64,000 nucleotides of DNA from Lewinellaceae bacterium (GTDB taxonomy: Bacteria; Bacteroidota; Bacteroidia; Chitinophagales; Saprospiraceae): NCBI GenBank assembly GCA_016708875.1, contig JADJFA010000031.1, positions 10,000 to 73,999 of the forward strand, in the 5' to 3' direction. Of the stretch, positions 35,660 through 45,693 are shown in pieces. The notes under the pieces were generated by a model. It saw only the letters and a program-made list of their open reading frames with translations, was not told the DNA's origin and ran no database searches. The position numbers and the translations under genes are program-made. Each line of letters opens with the position of its first letter. The stretch's first letter is position 1.

Positions 35660-38600
35660 ATGCAAGCCAGCAACGCCATCATAAACGTAATACCTAAAGG
35701 CAGACCCGACCACATCAGCCTCGACTTCGACCGTCTACGAACCGAGGGGATACGTCATTTGGAAAACCTCGCCACCGAGGTCTGGACGGATTTCAACGCC
35801 CATGACCCAGGTATCACCCTCCTTGAACTCCTGTGCTACGCCATTACCGACCTTGGTTATCGCACCAGAATGTTGCCCATACAGGACATAGCAGCCGGGC
35901 CGGGTGGTGAAAAGCCCTGGTTCGACGCCCATGAAATACTGCCCGTTTCGCCCGTAACCGTATATGATTTGCGCAAGATTCTGATAGACATGGAAGGGGT
36001 GAAAAATGCCTGGCTCGAACGTGCACGGCCTCAGGATTTTCTCATCAAGGATTTGAAAGGAGGCGGCAAGTATTTGAAAAAGAACCCGCCATTTAGGATT
36101 ACGTTCCCAAAGGACGAAGACCTGAAAAGAGTGGCAAAAACCTTCGCCAAGCAGTTTGGAGTCGCGGCAGGCCATGGTTTTACAGCAGCAGTCGCACAGT
36201 TTGGACGCACTGTCGAACAATTTAATCAGCAGCCATACTCCAATCAACTGAAGCTGATTGCAAAATTTCAGGAAAATTTTGGTTCGAAAATAACAAATTA
36301 CATACTCTGCCACTTCGGCCATTTTCATCAGGGAAAATTTGACCCAAATGACCCTAATGACGCCCTGACTATCAATGATGCCCTCCCCCTTAACGGCATC
36401 TATCGCGTCCTGCTCGAACTGGATGACCACCTCGACCCCAGCAGTGAAAAAGTGCGCAGGCGATACACTACCCGTGCCCGCCGCCGACTGCATCAAGACC
36501 GGGGCATTTGTCAGGACTACCTCCAGCCGGAGGTGGTGCAAAACTGGTCTTATTGCCTTTGCCTCGACCTTGAGGTGGCCCCCAATGTGAACGAAAAAGA
36601 AGTAGCTGCTGAAGTATTGTACCGCATCCAGGAATTCCTGGTTCCTACCGTGCGCTCCTACAATTTTAAGGAAATGCACCAACGCGGCTTGCCTTGCGAC
36701 CAGATTTTCAATGGTCCCTTGCTCGCTAATGGCTTCATACCCGACGACGAACTCAAAGCCTCCGCCCGGCTTCCGCGTTACATCTACCGCTCTGATTTGC
36801 AGCGCATTGTCTCTGAAACACCTGGGGTGCTCGATCTGCGCGACCTGCGCCTTAAAGCGCCCGATGGCAGCGATTACAGTGATGCCTGGCAAATCCCGGT
36901 GGTGCCGAGCGATTCGCCATTGCTTACCGTTCCCCTTCCATATCCAAGTGATCCAAAAGACCCCAACTACCCGCCTGGCAACCTCAAGCCCTTGCTTGAT
37001 CCCTGTTGTAGCAAAGTCACTATTCATCGCAACGGATTGGTAAACCGGCTGACCAGCCATACCCTTGAGGATCAGTACAAGACCTTGCGCATGGCGCGTC
37101 AATCGCTCGCTAATAACGACCCAGGAGGCCCAGATGTACAAAATGGTGTGTACCGCGATGACTTGGACGATTATGTAAGCATTCAATACGATCTGCCGGA
37201 CATCTACAGTGTAGGCAACAACCAGCCCCGGCCCGGTCAGATATTCCCCGCCAAACAACTCCAGGCCTACCTCCTTTTCTATGATCAAATTTTGGCGGGT
37301 TACCTCGCCCAACTTGGCCAGGTGCGGCGATTATTTGCTGTGGACCAAAACCCCGCCGATCCAACCATGGTGCTCCAACCCCTGTTCGAGGTGCCGGGAG
37401 CGAAAGAACTAATGGGCGATTTCGCCGACATGGTGTTCCCTCCAGATGCACTTTTATCGGTTGAAGTGGCGGTAAGTACTGACAAATCCGTTTTGGAAAA
37501 GCAAATCCAGAACCTCCAAATAGCACTTTTAGAGGCTAAAGAAGAATCGTTGAAAGAAGCCTTGTAGGCCGCTATTAAAGATGCTCAATTGCAATTAGAA
37601 CAATTGGAAAAAGTCCCCGGTTTGTTGCAAGCAATTGTTGGGAAAACATTTAAAAATGGGCTTTCCCAACTGCGCACTGAATTAGAAAATGCGCTGGGCA
37701 CAAAACATTTTGCCGCCTACGGCCTCGTAGCAGAAGACGCTGTGTGGCAATATTTTACAGCACAAAAAAACAACAACCTAGTACAGCTGTTGGACAAAAT
37801 AGCCGACCCAACGGCCCATCGTCAACAACGGCGCAACCGCCTGCTCGACCACCTCATTGCCCGCTTTGGAGAGTCATTCAGCGAGTACGTTGCGGCACTC
37901 GCCCGGCCCGATGCCGACCCCGAAGACAACCCCTGGCGGCAGGATTTTTCAGAATATCTACGAAACAAAGCCCGCTTCCTGCAAACCATCCACACCACTG
38001 GAGCGGAACGCGGACGCGGCTTTGACTACCGTTTGCACGATCAATACGAACAGCCAGATGTGTGGAATAGCAGCAACGTCTCTGGTCTGCAAAAGCGCGT
38101 GTGCCGACTGCTTGGCATTGACTCTTTTCGCTCGCGCTCATTGCTCGGCACTTTGCCTTACCGGGTGGAAGTAGTATCGCGGCCTAACCGCCAAGGCGCG
38201 CCCGTCCATTATGTGCAACTCGAAAGTCGGGAAGAAGCCGGATCCAAACGTTTGAATCCCCTGCGACCCGGCCCGATCATGCGCAGCAACTCGTTCAAAA
38301 GTAAAGAGTGGGCCGAGAAATACCAACTGCTCGTTTACCAAAACTTATGGCAAAAAGATATCCTCAAAGGACGAAATATCGAGGGCGACATGGCGCACTC
38401 GGAAGTCTATTTTGACTACCCATTTAAGGTTCCAATTGGAGATAAAGAGGTAATCTATGAATTAAAAAGTGAGCCAATTCCGGAAGAAGCCCTCGACACC
38501 TTCCTCAGCGAATTGAGGGATCTCGTTAAGCCACAATCTGCGCAAGACCAGGAAGGATTCCACCTCGTGGAGCACATCCTTTTGCGTCCAGATGACGAGC

Positions 38601-38974
38601 GCGACGATCTCCTCCAACTTTCGCTCGGTTGCCATCCCGACGAAACTCCACGCGATCCTTATTCTTTCTGGCTCACTGTGGTGTTGCCCAAAGAGGCCGG
38701 GCGATTTGAATATGAAGATTTCCAGCAATTCGCAGAACAGACTTTCCGCCGCGAAGCCCCGGCACACCTCGCCCTGCGCTTTTGCTGGGTTACACGTGAG
38801 CAACTGCTTCATTTTGAACCACTTTTTGAGGCCTGGCTGGAAGCCAAAGCGCGTTGCAGCCCCGACGAATGCCATGTGACCGATGCGGCCAACAATCTTA
38901 TCAAATGGCTCAACGAAACATCTTGCAGCTGCGCCTGCGAGCACCAAATGGAAGAAAAATCACCGTGTGGATAG
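35660..38974 (+). CDS. Baseplate wedge protein, Afp12-like (interrupted by an in-frame TAG)
   Basis: A baseplate protein of about 1100 residues. A GTG at 35654 is also possible; the ATG at 35660 is chosen. The N-terminus has LRTEGIRHLENLATEVWTDF followed by NAHDPGITLLELLCYAITDLG, the hallmark of this family. The middle has FPAKQLQAYLLFYDQILAGY. A TAG at 37565-37567 interrupts a coiled-coil stretch, and the same frame resumes at once with AAIKDAQLQLEQLEKVPGL. The downstream part contains GFHLVEHILLRPDDERDD and PYSFWLTVVLPKEAGRFE, which belong to the same family. I therefore treat it as one gene with a premature stop or a misread base. True split genes cannot be excluded. Confidence 0.83.
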
Positions 38975-39005
38975 AAGTGACACTTTTCTAAAAAGTGTCA
39001 CTTCT
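38973..39005. terminator. Perfect 15-bp hairpin after the Afp12-like gene
   Basis: AGAAGTGACACTTTT and its exact complement flank a three-base CTA loop. The arms start at the stop codon of the Afp12-like gene and lie 60 bases before the next gene. No T-run follows, so it may stabilise mRNA or attenuate transcription and not terminate fully. Confidence 0.5.
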
Positions 39006-39064
39006 GCCGAAGGCATAAAATTTATAAACCCGCTTAATCCTGTCAAAACAAAAAATCCATTGTC

Positions 39065-42000
39065 ATGGCCAAAAGGACAGCCACCGCAGCAGAAAGCAAC
39101 ACCCCACTGGAGCAACTCGAAGCGCTCCATAAAATATTCCTCGACCGGTTCAACCGAAACTCGGTGCCGATGGGCGAACAGCTCACTTCGGTGCTTGGGC
39201 TGTTGCAGGAAATGTTCGGCGACATCAACAAGCAACTGGAGGACGACGATAAGAAATTAGCCGAACTCGAAGCCCTGCTGAAGAAAGCGGAAGAAATCCT
39301 CAAACGCTTTGAAGGCATCAACCTCGACGAACTCGACCCTGAAAAAATAAAGCAGCGGGTGCTCAATGCGCTGGCCGACTGGCAAGCCGGAATAAAGGCA
39401 GAATTGGATGCCCTGCGCGGTGAAGACCAAAGGCAAAATGACCGGCTCGACAAATTGGAGCGCGACCTTGCAGCACTGACACAAAAGGTTGAAAGCATTG
39501 ATTTTGCAAACCTTGATCCGGAAAAAATAAAGCAAAAAGTACTGGATGCGCTCGCCAACTGGCGCAATGAAGTCGGCAACGCCTTGCTCACCATTCAGAC
39601 CGAGCTCCATGCTCTTTCTGATAAAGTAAAAGCGTTAGAACAAGGTTTGGCAGCACTAAAAGAAAAGGTTGAAGGCATAGACGTTGACCCGGAAAAAATA
39701 AAGCAGCGTGTGCTCGATGCCCTGGCCGATTGGCAAAAGCAAGTCATCGCCACGTTGCAACGGATTGAGACGAGTCTTGCTGCGCTTACGGCTCGTGTTA
39801 GTTCTCTGGAATCATGGCGCCCCATAGTGGAAACCCGCCTCGACGACCATGGCAAACACCTGACAAAACACGACAGCGAAATAGCCAAACTTGTGGCCGA
39901 TCTCAAAGCATTGGGAGATGAAGTAGACCGCATCATCGCAAAAAGGTGGAGCCGATCCTGAGGACATCAAAAACCGCGTACTGGCTGCGCTTGAAGCCTG
40001 GCAGAAGGATATTTTCGATAAAATAACGGCCCTTACAGGACGAATGACGAAAGGCGAGGGAGACATTCAGCAGCATGAAAAATGGATACAAGAGCTGCAA
40101 AAACAGGTGGCCGAGATACTGAAAAACCCCGGAGGCGGGACTGTTGACCCGGAAGATATTAAAAACCGTGTGTTGGCGGCTTTGGCTGATTGGAAAAAGA
40201 AAGTGGACGATGAATTGGCCACATTGAAAAATCGCCTTACAGAAGACGAAAAAACCATTCAAACACAGGGTACCGCAATCGCCGATTTGGTCCAAAAAGT
40301 GGAAGGGATTTTGAAAAAAATCCCTGAACTGGAAACGGTCCGGGGAGAATTGCTGCTTTCCCTCCAGTTTGTGAAAATGCAGCTGGAAGAACGTTTGAGC
40401 AAACTGGAACAAGAACTTGCCTCCCAGGTAAAACGGTTGGATGCCCGAATTTCGGCCATTGAAACCACTGGCATTGACCCTGACGATGTGCGGAAAATCA
40501 TCGAAGAGGAGTTCAAAGAATGGAAGTTGGAAATCGAAGCGAAGTTTGTCTCCAAAGCAGATTTTACGGCGCTTCAGAATGCGCTCAATGAGCTTATTAA
40601 GCGGGTTGACGCCCTTAAAACAGATGGCCTCAATGCAGAACAGGTAAAGGCGCTGATTCACGCAGAAATCGACGCCTGGCGCAAGACGACCGATCTGTCA
40701 ATTGCCAATCTGGTAACGCGTATGGGTAAAGTTGATGGCGATTTGTTGGCCTTCGACACACGCATGGGCGGCGCTGAAACGGCCATTCAAAAACTCAAAA
40801 ATAATCTCGCCGGGCTACAAAAATTGGTGGAAGAAAAATTGAAAAGCGGCGCAGACGCGGAAGAGGTAAAAGAACTGGTGCTGGCCGAATTAGCCAAGTT
40901 TCGCGACGAAGTGAACGACCGATTCTTAGTAGCAGAGAAAAAAATCATCCTGCTTAAAACCAGTCTCGAACAGCTGCGGGAAGAGCTTGAAAAACTTGCT
41001 GCCATCACACCAAGCGCCGAAGCAATCAGAACACAGGTACTGCTGCTGATCGCAAAGTGGCAATCGGATTTGGAGCGAAACTTTGCCGACCTCAAGGGCG
41101 ATGTCAAAAAAGACCTCAAAGACTTACGCAAGGAATTGGACGAACTGATAAAACGGGTGAATGAACTCGTACTCACGGGCGGAACACCCGCCGATGTGGA
41201 GGCGCGCATTCGCAAAGCCATTGAAGCCTGGGAGGCCAAACTTGTGCGCGAACTGGATGATATCCGCAAGCGCAATGAGGAAGACCGGATCGGGATACTA
41301 AGCCTCCGCGATTTATTAAGTACCCTTCAGGAGCGGGTGCGGATTTTGGAAGTCAGTGACTTTGGCAAAGCGATCAAAGACTTGAGCGACAAATTGGTCA
41401 AAATTGCCAAGGATGTTAACAATGCCAGGGCAGAAACCGAAGATCTCGCTGAGGATTTGAAGAAACTGACCAAGCAGGGCGGACTGCTGGACGCATTGCA
41501 GAAGCAACTGTACCTACTTGTACAGCAATCAAAAAACTGGGTCAAAAAAGAGGACGTTCAAGCTTTGATTGAGGAAGCATTGGAAGACATCGAGGCCTGC
41601 AAAAAGGACCTGTGCGAGCAAATTAAAGTCTTGGAAACCAAACAATTGGAGCATGAAAAAGCGATTGAGGATTTGATAACCGCGGACGGAAATCTGCGGG
41701 ATGATTTTGAGAATAAAACCGAAGAATTGGAAGAAAGAATCGGACAAGTGGGTGTGTTAATGGCAGAGGCCGACGATGAATTGGAGGGCAAAATAAAGGA
41801 TGCTGAAAAAGACGCGAAAGAATACGCCCGCGACCGCGACCAGGAACTGGAGCACAAACTTGACAAGCGACTTGACAAGGCAGAACGGCGGCTTGATAAA
41901 ACCGAAGACCGCCTCAACGAAGACGACGAGCGCGACGAGGAACAGCGGCTTCGTATCGAAGACCTGCAACGCCAAATTGACGAATGGCAGCCCGACCCTT

Positions 42001-44269
42001 CCGGCGATGCAGCCGACCGTCTTGCCCGGCGTTGCCTCGAAGGTCGCGGCATCGTTTGCGGTTTCGATGTGTGGCATACCTGGAAGTTCACGCTCTATAT
42101 CGGCCCTGGCGCGGGTGTAACGTCAGACGGACACATCGCCAAATGGAACGAATTGGAACATTTCACGCATTACCAGGCATTGGAAAATACTTCGGAATAT
42201 CCCTTTTTTGTCAGAAACAAAGACAAAAACGACAAAATAGAGACCTGGAAAGTCTGGCGGCTACTGGCCGAAAAAGAAGACGAAACACAGGAAGGTGTGC
42301 ATCCGCTTTCGCCGCAACAGAGGACCAGATTCGCCACACCATTTATCCACGATAAGGTGGTGCTTGCCCTGCTCAATCCCGTAAGCCATCCCGACCCGGA
42401 CAAGGTAACTTTTGTGCTAATGAGCCGCCACGATGCTATGGCTGCGCTGAATCGCAAAGACAAACTTCAACGGCGCATCGCACAGCACCCCGACACGGAT
42501 TTTCTATTTGAAGAAGATTTTAGCCCGCTGGATGAAATTCCTTATGAGGACGATATTTTCCATGCCCTTCGGCCAGAACTGGGCTTGCGCGAAATCCCGC
42601 TCCCTCGATTTGGACTGCATTTGCCCGATGGCTGCGGCGCCGACGAGCTTGACCGCACGGACTTCCCGAACCCACTTACACTCGAACAACTTTTTAGCAG
42701 ATATTCGGTCATAACAGGGGAGGTTTTTGAAAAAGTGGAACGTGAAATGCGAAGGGTCGTGAAATTGTACCACCGACTTTTGTTCCCGCAGTTTGGCGAG
42801 GATTATTTCTCCAACGCACTCGACCGCTTGGACGAAAAGTGGACGGAGTACAAGAAATTTTGCGAAAAACACGCTAAAAAGCCAAACGATCCGCTCGATG
42901 CCCGCCATTACATCCAATACTTTTACGACTGGGCACGCGACCTCATCAACGCCTACCACGAGCTGCGCTCAGAACTGCTGCAACTCATGGCCGCTTGCTG
43001 TATAAACGATGCCAACGAACACCCGCGCCACCTGCTGCTCGGCCTTGCCATGCGGGAGGAACACAACGGACTGGCATCTCCGCTTCGTCACGAGTTCGCC
43101 CAGCCACCCATATACAATGGAAACGCGGCTCGACTGGAAACCAGCCGACTCTACCTGCGGCGTTGGCTCCTTCTGGTGAAAGGCTTCTTGTTGCCTATCC
43201 ACGACGACCCGAAAACAAACCCTGTTTGCTGCTGCGATGAGGGCGAGGATTACCCGACGCTGCCTGATTATGAGCAACTTAAAATCACCCCGGGGCGCAG
43301 TTATTTCCATCCGCTGAGCCGACAAAGTGTACCGTTTTATTACCTCGTCACGCTTGGAACCCAGTCCGTACACCGTTTTTGGACTACCGCCGCTCCAAAA
43401 CGCTGACCGAAAACCAACACCTCTGCTACCACGCCAACGACACAGAGGAAAGTTACAGCCACCTCCAGCATGTCATCCGACCGCTCCGTTTTACCCTCGA
43501 CCCGTATGATTTTTACAGGGTGGAGGGTCATATCGGAAAGGCGGGTAAAACAGGGGAAATCAAGGACGCAATTTTGAAAATTGTACGGAAGTACAACCTT
43601 GATTTTGATGTGCTGGAGATGGAGGCAAAAGACACGATTGAAAGTTATCCGTAGGCCGGTGTCGCCAAAAAGGTCAAGTTCAACACCTTCGTTGCCAAAA
43701 TTCAAGGGGCAGAACATCTGGCAGGTGTACCAAAAGGAGGGACGTTTATCCTGGTGACGGAAGGCGGAAAAGTGATAGGTGATTTTAGCGTACCGTATCG
43801 GTGTTGTGAGAATCCACTATCAATAGCAGATTGTAAACCAATCATTGAAAAAATGGCTAAAACGGCCATAAATGAATCTGAACCTGAAATCAAAAAAGCT
43901 ATTAACGAAATTGCAGCGAACAGACTAAAAAGAGATGAAGCAGTTAAAGAGGTTTTGGAAAGCTACAATAACCAGGTAAGTAGCGAGGTAGATGCTCGTC
44001 TTAAAGAATTAGAGGAAAAGGAACTTACTAACCGAAAAGAATCAGAGCAGATTGGCATTAAAATCTTTGATGGATTAGTGGAATTGAAAGGGATTCTTGC
44101 AACCCTTGATAGCATAACCGACTGTGATCAAGATAAAAAGAAGGTCGAAGTTCTTATTGATAAATTGCATGCTAATATGGATGGAAGCATGAAGCCTTGC
44201 GTAGAACTTTCGAGTCAACTCATAAAGGCGACACTTGACCTGAAAAGGCAACCTGGGCGAGTTGGCTAA
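39065..44269 (+). CDS. Giant repeat-bearing coiled-coil CIS protein, ~1735 aa (three lesions)
   Basis: I read 39065-44269 as one gene. A shift in an A5 run near 39940, a shift in a T5 run near 43380, and an in-frame TAG at 43652-43654 each interrupt otherwise continuous sequence. The first ~800 residues are heptad-rich coiled coil carrying about eleven copies of a degenerate unit, DPEKIKQRVLDALADWQ, spaced roughly 55-65 residues. The unit is seen first at nt 39335, 39515, 39686, 39952 and 40146, and in more diverged form to 41540. From about residue 1000 a globular region begins with CLEGRGIVCGFDVWHTWKF, then GPGAGVTSDGHIAKWNE. The last ~200 residues are again helical (EIKKAINEIAANRLKRDEAV). 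Position after the baseplate genes suggests a tail fibre, leg or scaffold. No homologue of known role is recognised. Confidence 0.68.
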
Positions 44270-44298
44270 TTGATGTTCCAATCACTTCATCACTTTTA

Positions 44299-44324
44299 CC
44301 CGCCGAAGCTTTAGCGTAGGCGGG
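44299..44324. repeat. CCCGCC/GGCGGG hairpin before the tape-measure gene
   Basis: CCCGCC and GGCGGG flank GAAGCTTTAGCGTA. A related CCCGCCGAAG start occurs at about 30523. It lies 22 bases upstream of the tape-measure start and may be a dispersed repeat or a processing site. Confidence 0.45.
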
Positions 44325-44346
44325 CATCGCTCCATCATTTCATAAA

Positions 44347-45660
44347 ATGACCCATCGCATCCGTCATCAAATACTCGAATTAGAACTGCCCCGCGAGGCA
44401 GGGGCGGTAGCTTTGCAGCGACGTGCGAGCCGGGTGTTTCAAGAGCAGGTGTTGCCGCGATTGGACGAGGCGTTCAGCCGTATTGCACCTGCTGATCGGG
44501 TGGTTCGTATTGAACACCTTGAATTGGATTTAGGTGAAATTGCAGAAGCCAACTGGGAGCGCGATTTTGTGGAAAAATGCGTGCAGCAAATCTCTCAACA
44601 AGTCGCGGAAAAGGCTTTTGAGGTGAACGCTGAGGAGTCGGTAAAAACCTTGAGCGCCGAAGAAAATGCAGTAGCCGTATTCCGGCATTTTCTAGAAATG
44701 GGAACATTGCCCTGGTATGCCAAACATTTGACGCTGAGCGAATTGGAGCAAATGGTCGACAAGAATCTGGCAGGCGGAAGCGCATTTTGGAGGCAGGAGA
44801 TACGGCGTTTATTAAAGCAAAATGATTATGCGTTACAGCGTTTGTTGTGGCAGTTCAGCGTAGCGTTTGCAGAAAAAGTGGTAGCAGCGGCAGTCGGGCT
44901 ACCGCTTGATTGGATACAACAAGCCAAACAAATCCGTCAAAGCCAAACAGGGCAAAAAACGACCGATCAGGCGTTTGTTGTTTTGGCAAAATACCTGCTC
45001 GGAACGGATCTTTCTGTTCTGAAAAACACCTTGCCCGAAGCTGCACTTCTGGCACAAATATTTTCAGAGGAAATACCTGATGTTACAAGCCCACCAATCG
45101 CAAAACCCTCGTCTGATCCCAAAGGACTTTCGGTGGAAAATGCCGGGCTTGTGCTGCTTGCAGCGTACCTGCCACCATTTTTCAAAAAACTTGGTATCGA
45201 GCTCCAATCACCAATAAACCAATCACCAATCAACCAATCACCATTAAACCAATCACCAATAACCAACCACCACCTTGCCGTTCACCTCCTCCATTTCCTC
45301 GCCACAGGCCAGGAGCATCCTGAAGAACCCTTGCTCGTGTTGCCCAAAATCCTATGCGGCATGCCGCTCGAAACGCCCCTACCACAAGAACTTGGTCTGA
45401 GCGAAGAATCAAAACTCGAAGCCACTCGCCTCCTGGAAGCCATTGTCCGCAACTGGCCCGTGCTGAAAAATACCAGTCCTGATGGGCTGCGCTCAGGTTT
45501 TATAAAACGTGCCGGGCTGCTTTCATGGTCGGAGGACCGCGCCTCTTGGGTACTGCGTGTGGAGCGCTTGGGACAGGATTTGTTGTTGGAGAAAGTGCCC
45601 TGGAGTTACTCGGTGATTAAGTTGCCGTGGATGGAAAGAATATTGACAGTGGAATGGTAA
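44347..45660 (+). CDS. CIS tape-measure protein (CIS_TMP, Afp14-like), short form
   Basis: A 437-residue protein. The N-terminus has MTHRIRHQILELELPREAGA, then RRASRVFQEQVLPRLDEAF and IEHLELDLGEI, the characteristic first domain of this family. The C-terminus has RAGLLSWSEDRASWVLRVER and LLLEKVPWSYSVIKLPWMER followed by ILTVEW, also diagnostic. It controls the length of the sheath-tube. At 437 residues it is short compared with many family members, which would predict a short particle. A 15-bp repeat encoding SPINQ units lies at residues about 286-306. The frame is intact. Confidence 0.88.
   Translation: MTHRIRHQILELELPREAGAVALQRRASRVFQEQVLPRLDEAFSRIAPADRVVRIEHLELDLGEIAEANWERDFVEKCVQQISQQVAEKAFEVNAEESVKTLSAEENAVAVFRHFLEMGTLPWYAKHLTLSELEQMVDKNLAGGSAFWRQEIRRLLKQNDYALQRLLWQFSVAFAEKVVAAAVGLPLDWIQQAKQIRQSQTGQKTTDQAFVVLAKYLLGTDLSVLKNTLPEAALLAQIFSEEIPDVTSPPIAKPSSDPKGLSVENAGLVLLAAYLPPFFKKLGIELQSPINQSPINQSPLNQSPITNHHLAVHLLHFLATGQEHPEEPLLVLPKILCGMPLETPLPQELGLSEESKLEATRLLEAIVRNWPVLKNTSPDGLRSGFIKRAGLLSWSEDRASWVLRVERLGQDLLLEKVPWSYSVIKLPWMERILTVEW
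45204..45263 (+). repeat. Four 15-bp tandem repeats within the tape-measure gene
   Basis: Units CCAATCACCAATAAA, CCAATCACCAATCAA, CCAATCACCATTAAA and CCAATCACCAATAAC encode three SPINQ-type blocks and a final SPIT. The composition is like the simple repeats in nearby intergenic inverted elements. Multiples of 15 keep the frame open. Confidence 0.75.
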
Positions 45661-45693
45661 AAAGAACACCCTATAAATGAAAAGCCTCGCAAG

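Noticed and set aside
35735..37312. 525-codon minus-strand open frame
   Set aside because: It lies antisense to the Afp12-like gene and its protein shows no family signature; it is a shadow of the coding strand.
40044..43406. Separate coiled-coil gene
   Set aside because: The frame before the Met encodes GGADPEDIKNRVLAALEAW, another copy of the same repeat, so the gene is continuous with 39065.
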